Below, piece by piece: positions 50,123 to 58,741 of a DNA stretch of 64,000 nucleotides. Origin of the DNA: Anaerolineales bacterium. Its GTDB lineage: Bacteria; Chloroflexota; Anaerolineae; Anaerolineales; Villigracilaceae. Position 1 is the stretch's first letter, and each line of letters starts with the position of its first letter. A program made the position numbers and the translations under genes. The notes beneath the pieces were generated by a model. It ran no database searches, was not told the DNA's origin, and saw only the letters and a list, made by a program, of their open reading frames with translations. The DNA lies in contig JAUQXA010000059.1 of assembly GCA_030834895.1 (NCBI GenBank), forward strand, positions 1-64,000, read 5' to 3'.

Positions 50123-51517
50123 CTAAATCTCCACGCCTTCGTGCAGTTCGGGATAATATGTCTGCGCGACGCCGCGCTCCTTTAAAAGTTGTTGCAAGGT
50201 CATGGCTTGACGTTCTTCGCCATGGACGAGGAAGATTTGTTTTGCCGTGTCTTTCACGCCCAGCGCATACTTCATTAGCAGATCCTGACCTGCGTGACCT
50301 GAAAGTCCACCGATGGTTTCCACATTGCACTTGACTTTGTGCGCTTCGCCGAAGATGTTGACCTGCGGCTCGCGGTCTGCCAGCCTGCGTCCCATGGTGT
50401 AGGGAGCCTGCCAGGAGACGATGCAAATCGTATTCTTCGGGTCGCCAATATTGTTGCGGATGTGGTGCACGATGCGACCCGTTTCCGCCATGCCCGAAGC
50501 GGAGAGAATGATCATCGGCTCCTTGCGTTCGTTCAGCGATTTGGATTCCTCCACAGACTTGACGTAGGTCAGCATCTTGAAATCCAGCGCGGGGTGACGC
50601 GCTTCCATCACAAACTGACGCGTCTCTTCGTCGAAACATTCCGCGTGATTTCGGAACACCTGCGTGGCGTTCACGGCCAATGGGCTGTCCACAAAGACGG
50701 GCACATGCGGCACATCGCCTTCGGTCATCATTTCGTTCAAGTTGTAGACCAGTTCCTGCGTGCGTCCCACCGCAAAGGCGGGGACGATCACCTTGCCGCC
50801 GCGTTCCACAGTCCGCTTGACCACGTCACGGAATTCGATAAAGGCGTTTTCGGGATTGCTATGTGACTTGTCGCCGTAGGTCGATTCCATGATCATGTAA
50901 TCGACTTTTTCAGGCAGTATGGGATCGCGCAAAAGCGGCATTCGATACCTGCCGATGTCACCAGAAAACCAAAAGCGGATTTTGCGCCCCTTCTCCTCGA
51001 TTTCAAGCGAAATGGCTGCCGAACCAAGGATGTGTCCTGCTTCGTGGAAACGGGCGACCACACCCGGGATTGGTTCGAATGCCTGGTCGTAGTCCACGCC
51101 TTTGAAAGAGTTGGCGGCTTCCTCGGCATCCTGCTCGGTGTAGAGCGGCTCAATGGGGTCCTGCCCGCGTTCGGCGCGTTTCTTATTGACAAATTCCGCG
51201 TCCGATTCCTGGATGCGCCCTGAGTCCCGGAGCATCACCCCGCCCAACTCTGCAGTGGCGCGGGTGGCGTAGATGAGTCCCTTGTATCCCTGTTTGACCA
51301 GGTTGGGCAGATTACCTGAATGGTCAATGTGAGCGTGCGAAAGCAAGACCGCATCCAGGCTTCTTGGGTCGTAGCGGAAATTCAAATTGCGCTCGTAGGT
51401 CTCGGCGCGTTTGCCTTGATACATCCCACAGTCGAGAAGCAGTTTTGAGCCGTTGATTTCCAATAGGTGCTGACTGCCTGTCACTGTGTGCGCCGCGCCG
51501 TGAAATTTAATTCGCAT
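50123..51517 (-). CDS. Beta-CASP metallo-beta-lactamase RNA nuclease
   Basis: The 464-residue product is a CPSF73/YSH1-like nuclease. The zinc motifs are LLSHAHIDHSGNLP (HxHxDH), EAGHILGSAAI, SGDIGRY and a C-terminal LSGHAGQ and VHGEE. The beta-CASP insert has VDSPLAVNATQVFRNH. The N-terminus GAAHTVTGSQHLLEI is family-typical. It processes RNA endonucleolytically and perhaps exonucleolytically. It overlaps the RNase D gene by 11 bases, so two ribonucleases are co-expressed. Confidence 0.94.
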   Translation of the reverse strand: MRIKFHGAAHTVTGSQHLLEINGSKLLLDCGMYQGKRAETYERNLNFRYDPRSLDAVLLSHAHIDHSGNLPNLVKQGYKGLIYATRATAELGGVMLRDSGRIQESDAEFVNKKRAERGQDPIEPLYTEQDAEEAANSFKGVDYDQAFEPIPGVVARFHEAGHILGSAAISLEIEEKGRKIRFWFSGDIGRYRMPLLRDPILPEKVDYMIMESTYGDKSHSNPENAFIEFRDVVKRTVERGGKVIVPAFAVGRTQELVYNLNEMMTEGDVPHVPVFVDSPLAVNATQVFRNHAECFDEETRQFVMEARHPALDFKMLTYVKSVEESKSLNERKEPMIILSASGMAETGRIVHHIRNNIGDPKNTICIVSWQAPYTMGRRLADREPQVNIFGEAHKVKCNVETIGGLSGHAGQDLLMKYALGVKDTAKQIFLVHGEERQAMTLQQLLKERGVAQTYYPELHEGVEI

Positions 51518-52643
51518 TTTTCACTCCTATTACTTTTAATATCTGCAGACCGTATTTTTCCAAACGTGATGGGCTTTCCTTCATCAGGCACGCCAGGTCA
51601 TCCAGACTCTTTGGCGGCTTCTCTGCAATGGCTGCCACGTAGGATTTGGGCAGGATTACATCTGACTCGACGCCCATTTCGGCACCGATTTTCTTTCTCC
51701 AGACTTTCAGTTTCTCGATCCGTCGCAGGTAGGCGTCACTGGGGGATTCGACATATTTCCTTTCCACCAGGGGGGCGGACATTCCGTGTTGAACGGCCGC
51801 CAAAACCGCATCACCCCACAGTTGGATTTGTCTTTCGCTCATGCCCAGCGCCGAAAGGTCGACCTTGTGCTGTGGTGGATTCTTCGACATCGAAACGAGG
51901 GTGTCATCCATGATGACCTTGTACACGGGGCGGTTCAATTTTTCGGCTTCGCCATCGCGCCATTTGCACAGCGACACCATGACGGTTAATTCCCGATGTG
52001 AGAGGTCCTTGCGGTTGGCAAAGCGCTCCCACGTTTGACCGTTGTTTTTTTGTTTATGATCGTCGAACAAGCAGGCGCGCGCGAAATCTTCCTGCGCAAT
52101 TTCAATACGTTTCTTCTCGCGCAATTCTTTTTCCAGGACATCGCGCAGGTCGAAGAGATAATGTGTATCCAGCCGCGCATAATGGATTTGTTCACTTGTC
52201 AGAGGGCGTTTTGCCCAATTTGCCTTTTGGTGACGTTTATCGGTCTGGATTTTGAATTTGTCGTTCAAAAGCTTTTCCAACCCAACGGCGGGATAGCCCA
52301 GCACACGCGCGGCGTGCATGGTGTCGAACAGGTTGGCGAAGGAGAATCCAAAATCGCGCCGCAGACAGATCAGGTCATATTCCGCGGCGTGGAAGATTTT
52401 CTCTATTTTGGGATCTGAAAAAATGGGGGCGAGTACGCTCAAATTCTTCAGGGCGAGCGGGTCGATCAGGTAATCGGTTGTCGCGGATGAGATTTGAACC
52501 AGGCAGACCTGTTCACGAAAGGCGTGCAGGCTGTTCGATTCGGTGTCCACTGCCAGGCGGCTTTGTGTGACGAGGTCTTCGAGCATTTGTTGCAATATTT
52601 CTTTTGTGTTTACCCAAACAGGCGGGGGCAGCGTTTCAGACAT
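51507..52643 (-). CDS. rnd: Ribonuclease D
   Basis: The 378-residue 3'-5' exoribonuclease trims tRNA precursors. The DEDD catalytic residues are seen in AVDTESNSLHAF (D, E), AAEYDLICLRRDFG (D) and HYARLDTHYLFDL (Y, D). An HRDC region follows (about 210-285, WRDGEAEKLNRPVYKVI), with a second helical repeat towards the C-terminus. It lies upstream of and overlaps the beta-CASP nuclease gene. Confidence 0.94.
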   Translation of the reverse strand: MSETLPPPVWVNTKEILQQMLEDLVTQSRLAVDTESNSLHAFREQVCLVQISSATTDYLIDPLALKNLSVLAPIFSDPKIEKIFHAAEYDLICLRRDFGFSFANLFDTMHAARVLGYPAVGLEKLLNDKFKIQTDKRHQKANWAKRPLTSEQIHYARLDTHYLFDLRDVLEKELREKKRIEIAQEDFARACLFDDHKQKNNGQTWERFANRKDLSHRELTVMVSLCKWRDGEAEKLNRPVYKVIMDDTLVSMSKNPPQHKVDLSALGMSERQIQLWGDAVLAAVQHGMSAPLVERKYVESPSDAYLRRIEKLKVWRKKIGAEMGVESDVILPKSYVAAIAEKPPKSLDDLACLMKESPSRLEKYGLQILKVIGVKNAN

Positions 52644-52679
52644 ATGCGCCGATTATAAACCTTTCAAGCTGCGGGGAAA

Positions 52680-53123
52680 TTACAAATTACGTTCAAGAAC
52701 CTTTTCCATCACCATGCCATCTTCACCGTCGTTATAGTATCCGCTCCAAATATCGGTGGTGGCATATCCTTCCTTTTGGTACATGGAGATGGCTGCCTGG
52801 TTCGAGATGCGGACTGTGAGGCGGGAACGGGGGACTTTGAGTTTGGCTTCGCAGGCATGAAGCAGGGCTCGCCCGATACCCCTCCGCCTGTAGCGTGAAT
52901 CAACTGCGATGGTGGCAATCCAGCCCCATCCGTCGCGTGGACGCGGATCGCCGGCGATGAATCCGGCCATTTGCCCATCCACCACAGCCTTGAGCCGAAT
53001 CACTTCAGGGAAGGTCAACACGGCAATCAGGTCGAACAGCGGCCAGGCGTCCTTGTCGAAACTTTCGTTTTCCAGCTTGCGAAGAGCGTTGAGATCGAGA
53101 ATGGATGCGGGGACAATTTCCAT
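52680..53123 (-). CDS. rimI: GNAT N-acetyltransferase, RimI-like
   Basis: The 147-residue acetyltransferase has the acetyl-CoA motif YRRRGIGRALLHACEAK and the C-terminal NQAAISMYQKEGYATTDIW, as in ribosomal-protein alanine acetyltransferases. The substrate is not certain from sequence, so the symbol is tentative. It begins 36 bases upstream of rnd on the same strand and may share its transcript. Confidence 0.8.
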   Translation of the reverse strand: MEIVPASILDLNALRKLENESFDKDAWPLFDLIAVLTFPEVIRLKAVVDGQMAGFIAGDPRPRDGWGWIATIAVDSRYRRRGIGRALLHACEAKLKVPRSRLTVRISNQAAISMYQKEGYATTDIWSGYYNDGEDGMVMEKVLERNL

Positions 53124-53140
53124 GCGGCGATTGTATCAAT

Positions 53141-53176
53141 AAAAAGTGGAAAGTGAAATTTTCACTTTCCACTTTT
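53141..53176. terminator. Bidirectional terminator between rimI and the stomatin gene
   Basis: aaaaagtggaaagtgaaa and its complement form a long AT-rich palindrome with A and T tracts at both ends. On the minus strand it follows the stomatin-like gene. Confidence 0.8.
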
Positions 53177-53197
53177 TTATTGTTGTTTACCGCTGTT

Positions 53198-54103
53198 TTA
53201 TCCTTTGCTCTTGCCGAGGAAGTTATCCAGCATGCTGGTGAATTCCATTGGGAAGATGAATTTGGTGGAGGAGCCTGCGCCGATGGACTTGAGGGTTTCG
53301 AAGTATTGCAGGGTCATGGTCTTCTGATCGACCGTCTTGGCTGCATTGAAGATGGCTTCGAGTGCCTGGGCGAAACCTTCTGCCCGTAGGAGTTGAGATT
53401 GCCGTTCGCCTTCCGCCGCGAGGATGGCGGACTGCTTCTGGCCTTCCGCGCGCAGAATGGCGGATTGTTTCTCGCCCTCTGCCACATTGATGGCGGCTTC
53501 GCGCGTACCGGTGGACTCAGTCACGACGGCGCGGCGGATGCGTTCTGCCGACATCTGGCGGTTCATCGCGTCCTGAACTTCGCGCGGCGGGATGATCTCG
53601 CGGATTTCGACGTTGGTCACTTTCACGCCCCAGCGTTCAGTCACTTCATCGAGACGGGTGCGCAGCATGTTGTTGATGTGTTCGCGCTCGGAGAGCACAT
53701 CGTCGAGCGGAATACCGCCGATAACTGCGCGCAGGGTGGTTGCCGCAATACCAGCCGCAGCGGACTCGAAGTTGCCGACCTGTAAGACCGATTCGGCGGG
53801 ATCGAGCACCTTGTAGTACCAGAGGAAGTCAATTGAGATCGGGGCATTATCCTTTGTGATCGAAACCTGATGGGGAACTTCGCGGACTTGCTCGCGCAGG
53901 TCCACTTTTACGCCGCGGTCGATTACGGGGATCAAAAACACAATACCCGGTCCGCGCGAACCGACACAACGACCCAGGCGAAAGACCACCAAGCGTTGGT
54001 ATTCAGGCACGATGCGGATGGCATTGGCGATAAATATCAAGCCGATGATGACCACCGCTCCGATGAAACAAAAAACAGCGCCACCAGTTGCAAACGGATC
54101 CAT
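53198..54103 (-). CDS. Stomatin-like SPFH/band-7 protein
   Basis: The 301-residue product has one N-terminal membrane segment (about 8-30, VFCFIGAVVIIGLIFIANAI) and a stomatin-type band-7 domain (EYQRLVVFRLGRCVG, GVKVDLREQVREVP, VTNVEIREIIPP). A C-terminal coiled coil with repeated AILRAEGQKQSAILAAEG-type units follows. It pairs with the NfeD-like gene 26 bases upstream, the usual stomatin/NfeD operon that organises membrane microdomains. Confidence 0.95.
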   Translation of the reverse strand: MDPFATGGAVFCFIGAVVIIGLIFIANAIRIVPEYQRLVVFRLGRCVGSRGPGIVFLIPVIDRGVKVDLREQVREVPHQVSITKDNAPISIDFLWYYKVLDPAESVLQVGNFESAAAGIAATTLRAVIGGIPLDDVLSEREHINNMLRTRLDEVTERWGVKVTNVEIREIIPPREVQDAMNRQMSAERIRRAVVTESTGTREAAINVAEGEKQSAILRAEGQKQSAILAAEGERQSQLLRAEGFAQALEAIFNAAKTVDQKTMTLQYFETLKSIGAGSSTKFIFPMEFTSMLDNFLGKSKG

Positions 54104-54129
54104 GTTTTTCTCCTTGTAAATAATTATTT

Positions 54130-54723
54130 TTATTGATTGTCTTTTTCAACAACGAGGATAAATCCCTCGCGACGAACCACGCGGATTGAACTGCCGGCGG
54201 GGATATGTTCATCGCTTTTGGCGGACCACATCTCTCCGGCGACATATACGCTGCCATCTTCATGGACCTTTGTTTTGGCTTCACCAGTCGAGCCGATCAG
54301 TTCCCGGTCATGCGTGGGACGTATACTTGCAGCCAGAGTGGTTTTCCGCACTGCAATCCACAGAAAGACCGACAATAGCCCGGAGGCAACGAGCGCGACA
54401 AATGGGTTGACAGCGGGCTCCCATCCGTCCTTGGCGAATAAGAATACCGAACCGACAACCAACAGCAGGATGGAAATCCCGAGATACAGTTCCCGCTTTG
54501 GTTTCTGAATGGCGTAAATGAACGGAACAATGCTCAAAAGCAGAACGATCAATGCCCACCAGTTGAACGAAAGGTTATAGACCGCATATCCCGCCAGCGC
54601 GAGGCAAAAAACAGCGCCGACTTCGAATAACCCGGTCCCCGGCGTCACGATGGCCATCAAGGACAGAAGCACGCCGCCCAGCAAAATCAAATACGCGATA
54701 TTAGGGTCCAGCAGAAGGTTCAT
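54130..54723 (-). CDS. nfeD: NfeD-like membrane protein
   Basis: The 197-residue product has four or five hydrophobic spans (about 8-120) and a C-terminal OB-fold domain (about 130-195, with GSTGEAKTKVHEDGSVYVAGE and WSAK). This is the short NfeD form without a serine-protease domain. ATG 54723 follows ggaggc. It is the first gene of the pair with the stomatin-like protein, which it is known to partner in other bacteria. Confidence 0.92.
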   Translation of the reverse strand: MNLLLDPNIAYLILLGGVLLSLMAIVTPGTGLFEVGAVFCLALAGYAVYNLSFNWWALIVLLLSIVPFIYAIQKPKRELYLGISILLLVVGSVFLFAKDGWEPAVNPFVALVASGLLSVFLWIAVRKTTLAASIRPTHDRELIGSTGEAKTKVHEDGSVYVAGEMWSAKSDEHIPAGSSIRVVRREGFILVVEKDNQ

Positions 54724-54821
54724 TGTTGCCTCCAATTGATTATACAACAAGAAGGGTAAATTCACTTAATGTACGAGCGGCAGCGAGCAAAAGTTTCGTC
54801 GATGAAGCACGATGAAGGTTG

Positions 54822-54827
54822 TATAAT
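54822..54827 (+). promoter_or_regulatory. -10 box upstream of wecC
   Basis: A perfect TATAAT lies 32 bases before ATG 54860, in the intergenic region divergent from nfeD. No clear -35 box is seen at the expected distance. Confidence 0.45.
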
Positions 54828-54859
54828 AAGGCCACTAAATTCAATATATTGGAGCCCCA

Positions 54860-56176
54860 ATGAAATTCGCAAAAATCTGTGTTATCGGGTTGGGTTATAT
54901 CGGACTGCCTACCGCATCCACTTTTGCCACACATGGCATTCAGGTCCTCGGTGTTGATGTCAACCAGCATGTTATTGAAACCCTGAACAGGGGGGAAATT
55001 CACATCCATGAGCCGGGCTTGCATGATGTGGTAAAGAAAGCCATTCAGTCCGGCAATTTCAAAGCCGTAGCAAAACTCGAAGAGGCAGATGCCTTCATCA
55101 TCGCCGTGCCGACGCCATTCAAGGAGGACGAACTCGGCGAATATAACGGCATGACCTACAAACTGGCCGACATGCGCGCCGTGGTCTCCGCTGCTGAATC
55201 CATTGTTCCGTTTTTGCGGAAGGGGAATCTCGTGATTTTGGAATCGACCTCCCCGCCGCGTACCACTGTTGACTTGGTTGCCCCCATCCTTTCCCACTCC
55301 GGGCTGGCGGCTGGCCGGGACTTCCATCTGGCTTATTCACCCGAACGGGTTTTGCCGGGGCAGATCATGCGCGAGTTGATCGAGAACGCCCGTGTCATCG
55401 GTGGCGTGACTCCCGAATCTGCGCAGGCGGGTAGCGACTTGTATGGTACCTTCGTCAAGGGGCAGATCATACAAACCGATGCGACCACCGCTGAGATGGT
55501 CAAAATCATGGAAAACACCACCCGTGACGTGAACATTGCCATTGCCAACGAGTTCTCCCGCCTTGCCGAAAAGTTTGGCGTGGACGTTTGGGAAGCCATC
55601 CGCCTTGCCAACCTTCATCCCCGTATCAATATCCTCAGCCCTGGGCCGGGAGTCGGTGGTCACTGCATCAGCGTGGACCCCTGGTTCTTCGTCGAGGCCG
55701 CACCCGATTTGACAACGCTCATCCACCACGCGCGGTTTGTCAACGACACCCAGCCGCATTTTGTCGTCAACAAGGTGAAGCAGGCTTTGGGAGACATGAA
55801 AGACAAAAAGATCGCCGCGCTTGGGTTGGCCTACAAGCCTGATGTGGATGACCTGCGCGAAAGCCCTGCAACGGAAGTGGTTCACCTGCTCCAGAAAGAG
55901 GGTGCTCACGTCAAGGCTTGGGAGCCGTTCAAGCCAGATGCGAGCCTGCCCGGCATCCACATGGTGGGTTCCTTTGAAGAGACCATAAAAGACGCGGATG
56001 CGATTGTGCTGCTCGTTAATCACACGGAATTCAGGCAGTTGAATCCATCCGAAGTTGCCCGGAAAACAAAATCCCGTCTTCTCATTGACACTGTCAATGG
56101 CTGGAAAGATGAGGCGTGGAAGAATGCCGGATTTGACGTGCGTGTTTTAGGCGTTGGAAAAATACGCGTTGCATAG
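54860..56176 (+). CDS. wecC: UDP-N-acetyl-D-mannosaminuronate dehydrogenase
   Basis: It oxidises UDP-ManNAc to UDP-ManNAcA with two NAD. The 438-residue member of the UDP-sugar dehydrogenase family has the NAD motif VIGLGYIGLPTASTFA, the middle-domain Lys/Asn region ANEFSRLAEKFGVDVWE, and the catalytic Cys in GPGVGGHCISVDPWF. The tyrosine-free GHCISVDPWF form is typical of WecC rather than UDP-glucose dehydrogenase. It lies nine bases before wecB, together forming the UDP-ManNAcA pathway for surface polysaccharide. Confidence 0.93.
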   Translation: MKFAKICVIGLGYIGLPTASTFATHGIQVLGVDVNQHVIETLNRGEIHIHEPGLHDVVKKAIQSGNFKAVAKLEEADAFIIAVPTPFKEDELGEYNGMTYKLADMRAVVSAAESIVPFLRKGNLVILESTSPPRTTVDLVAPILSHSGLAAGRDFHLAYSPERVLPGQIMRELIENARVIGGVTPESAQAGSDLYGTFVKGQIIQTDATTAEMVKIMENTTRDVNIAIANEFSRLAEKFGVDVWEAIRLANLHPRINILSPGPGVGGHCISVDPWFFVEAAPDLTTLIHHARFVNDTQPHFVVNKVKQALGDMKDKKIAALGLAYKPDVDDLRESPATEVVHLLQKEGAHVKAWEPFKPDASLPGIHMVGSFEETIKDADAIVLLVNHTEFRQLNPSEVARKTKSRLLIDTVNGWKDEAWKNAGFDVRVLGVGKIRVA

Positions 56177-56185
56177 TCCTTTCAA

Positions 56186-57325
56186 ATGTCTATGAAAATC
56201 TTATCTGTGTTTGGCACGCGTCCCGAAGCCGTAAAAATGGCTCCCATCGTCCGTCTGTTGAAACAAACGCCGGTCATTGAATCCCGCGTCTGTGTGACAG
56301 CCCAGCATCGTCAAATGCTCGATCAAGTCCTTGAACTATTCGAGATTATCCCAGATCATGACCTCAACTTGATGCGCGAAGACCAAACCATGGCGCAGAT
56401 CAGCGCGGGCATTTTTACACATCTCGACCCCATTCTCGCAGACTTCAACCCGGACTGGGTGCTGGCGGTCGGCGACACCACGACGGTTGTCACCACATCC
56501 CTGCTGGCTTTCTATCGTAAGATCAAATTTGGTCACATCGAGGCGGGACTTCGCACTCATAACAAGTGGCATCCCTTCCCGGAGGAGATCAACCGCAGGC
56601 TGGCAACTGTCACTGCCGACCTGCACTTTGCCCCAACGACCTGGTCGCAGGGGAATTTATTGCATGAAGGTATCGAGCCTGAAAAGATTTTTGTCACCGG
56701 CAATTCCGTGATCGACGCGTTGAATTATGTGGCGAGGCAGGAGGAGCCAAAAGAAATTACGGAGCTCCTGCGAAAATTGGGTGTCAATAACCGTCGAACG
56801 ACTGAACCGGGAGCCCAAAAACTGATTCTTGTCACTGCCCACCGCCGTGAAAACTTCGGGCAACCACTCGAAAACATTTGTCAGGCGCTCAGGGAGCTCG
56901 CAAGCCGGGATGACTTACAAATCGTCTACCCCGTTCACCTCAACCCCAATGTGCAGGAGCCTGTAAACCGCACTTTGAACGGCGTCAAAAATGTCACCCT
57001 GCTGTCGCCGTTGGATTATCTTCCGCTTGTACATCTAATGAAACATGCGACGCTTATTCTGACCGACTCAGGCGGAATTCAGGAGGAGGCTCCCTCGTTT
57101 GGCGTGCCTGTCCTGGTTTTGCGAGAGACAACCGAACGTCCAGAGGGGGTGGAAGCGGGGACTCTCAAACTGGTTGGAACGGAGACCAATTTCATCGTTC
57201 AGGAAGCGAAGCGGCTTTTGGAGGATGAAGCTGAGTATGCCAAAATGGCAAAGGCGGCCAATCCGTATGGTGATGGTCATGCGGCGGAAAAGATTGTCCA
57301 ATGCCTGTTGGGTGTTGGTAAGTGA
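56186..57325 (+). CDS. wecB: UDP-N-acetylglucosamine 2-epimerase (non-hydrolysing)
   Basis: It converts UDP-GlcNAc to UDP-ManNAc, the substrate of the upstream dehydrogenase. The 379-residue product has FGTRPEAVKMAP at the N-terminus, TAQHRQMLDQVLELF, GHIEAGLRTHNKWHPFPEE, VTAHRRENFG and DSGGIQEEAPSFG, all hallmarks of the family. Start codons ATG 56186 or 56192 are possible; neither has a good Shine-Dalgarno, so coupling to wecC is likely. Confidence 0.96.
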   Translation: MSMKILSVFGTRPEAVKMAPIVRLLKQTPVIESRVCVTAQHRQMLDQVLELFEIIPDHDLNLMREDQTMAQISAGIFTHLDPILADFNPDWVLAVGDTTTVVTTSLLAFYRKIKFGHIEAGLRTHNKWHPFPEEINRRLATVTADLHFAPTTWSQGNLLHEGIEPEKIFVTGNSVIDALNYVARQEEPKEITELLRKLGVNNRRTTEPGAQKLILVTAHRRENFGQPLENICQALRELASRDDLQIVYPVHLNPNVQEPVNRTLNGVKNVTLLSPLDYLPLVHLMKHATLILTDSGGIQEEAPSFGVPVLVLRETTERPEGVEAGTLKLVGTETNFIVQEAKRLLEDEAEYAKMAKAANPYGDGHAAEKIVQCLLGVGK

Positions 57326-57606
57326 GGTACATGCTCTGTTTTCAAAACTGTAGGGTAAGGGGGGGCGACTATGTGCTACACTATAAAAAATAAAAAGTCC
57401 AACCTATGTGAAGCTTGCTGAAAGGCTAGAATACTGGGTTACAAGTCCAGACTTGTGAATCAACAACCTGGATTGCCAGATTCCGAGATTACATAATAGC
57501 AGTATTGTGTTATTTTTGTGCCTGGCAACAGTCAGGTGTATTGTTTTTAGGATAAATGCCCGCCCGCAATGAGCAACAGAAAACTGAGTATAATAATAGG
57601 AAAGCC
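57326..57606. other. Leader region of the secreted repeat protein gene
   Basis: I see no gene in these 281 bases. A small hairpin (acaagtc/gacttgt, 57440-57455) and a TATAAT box at 57589-57594 are present. The TATAAT is 12 bases before the start codon, leaving room for the aggaaa site. Confidence 0.4.
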
Positions 57607-58557
57607 ATGACACGCCGTTTTCTTGCAGTTTTTATTACGCTTTGCCTGCTCAGCGCTGGTTGGGTGCCCGTTTACGCACAGACTCAAGGCCAGGATACGA
57701 AATATTTCAGCGAAACAGGACACAATGTAAAAGGGGACTTTCTGAAGTTTTACAACAGCAATCCCAATGCTGTGTTTTTGTACGGATACCCCATTACCGA
57801 GGAATTTACCAGCAAAGACGGCAAAACGGTACAATATTTTCAGCGCGCCCGTTTTGAGTACCATGCTGACCTGCCGGAGGGGCAGCGGGTTCAAGTGACC
57901 CAATTGGGACGCATGACCTATGTTTCCACCGGACCGTTGAGCGTATCCAATACTTTTGCCTGCCGCACCTTCACCGAGACAGGATATCCCGTCTGCTTTG
58001 CCTTTCTTGAGTTTTTTGATCAATATGGCGGAGTGAATCAATTTGGGTACCCGATCTCTGGGTTTGAATATCATGAGAACAAGATTGTCCAATACTTCGA
58101 AAAGGTGCGCATGGAATGGCAGCCGTGGAAGGTGGAGGGTCAGCGGGTGGTGATCTCTGACCTGGGACGAATTTACTTTGATAAGCTGGGTGAGGACGTC
58201 GGTCTTCTTTCACCGGTAAAACCTGCGAACACTACCATCAATACCAGCATCGTCAATTTGCAGGTACGCGCCTTTGCATGGAAGGCTGTGACGCTCGCAA
58301 GTGACTCGCAGTTGATTTTCGTGATCGTGCAGGATCAAAACCTCCAACCTGTGGCAAACGCCAGTTGCGCCACACAAACGAACTGGCCCGACGGACGCAC
58401 TGAACCTACCACGTTGACTACGAATACCAATGGCGTGGGGATGGTGCCGCTTTCATTCACAAGCCAGCCTTATGGAAGTTTGATCTATGTGGATGTGGCG
58501 TGTACTTTTAATAGTTTTACCGCCAATACGACCACCTCGTTCAGGATTTGGTATTAA
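57607..58557 (+). CDS. Secreted protein with paired FxETGHxV repeats and C-terminal Ig-like domain
   Basis: The 316-residue product has a cleavable signal peptide (RRFLAVFITLCLLSAGWVPVYA, about residues 3-24). Two homologous repeats follow, about 30-110 (YFSETGHNVKGDFLKFY, GYPITEEF, VQYFQRARFEYH) and about 118-200 (TFTETGYPVCFAFLEFF, GYPISGFE, VQYFEKVRMEWQ). Each ends in a LGR-Y motif. The C-terminus (225-316) looks like a bacterial Ig-like sandwich. I know this repeat layout from Chloroflexota secreted proteins but not its function; glycan or wall binding is possible. Start ATG 57607 follows aggaaa. Confidence 0.82.
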   Translation: MTRRFLAVFITLCLLSAGWVPVYAQTQGQDTKYFSETGHNVKGDFLKFYNSNPNAVFLYGYPITEEFTSKDGKTVQYFQRARFEYHADLPEGQRVQVTQLGRMTYVSTGPLSVSNTFACRTFTETGYPVCFAFLEFFDQYGGVNQFGYPISGFEYHENKIVQYFEKVRMEWQPWKVEGQRVVISDLGRIYFDKLGEDVGLLSPVKPANTTINTSIVNLQVRAFAWKAVTLASDSQLIFVIVQDQNLQPVANASCATQTNWPDGRTEPTTLTTNTNGVGMVPLSFTSQPYGSLIYVDVACTFNSFTANTTTSFRIWY

Positions 58558-58578
58558 TCCCCAGACGATAATGATTTC

Positions 58579-58629
58579 GTCAAGCATGAAAAGAAGGCGT
58601 TCCTAGAACGCCTTCTTTTCATGCTTGAC
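58579..58629. terminator. Exceptionally long perfect hairpin terminator
   Basis: The arms 58579-58602 and 58606-58629 are exact 24-base complements with a three-base loop. The central part (gaaaagaaggcgttc) supplies A and T tracts in both directions. It separates the secreted-protein gene from the thiolase gene. Confidence 0.85.
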
Positions 58630-58741
58630 ATACTTAATGCCTAATTTACGCAAAATACCCCACAAGGTTTTCAAAGTCAACCCAGAAACCCAGGATTTTG
58701 CTGGTGGTAAAATTCATGCAGAAACTCAAAGGAGAATCAAA

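Noticed and set aside
57326..57606. Possible cyclic di-GMP riboswitch before the secreted repeat protein
   Set aside because: The GGCAAACC and GCAAAGC core elements of the known classes are absent, and only a small hairpin is visible.
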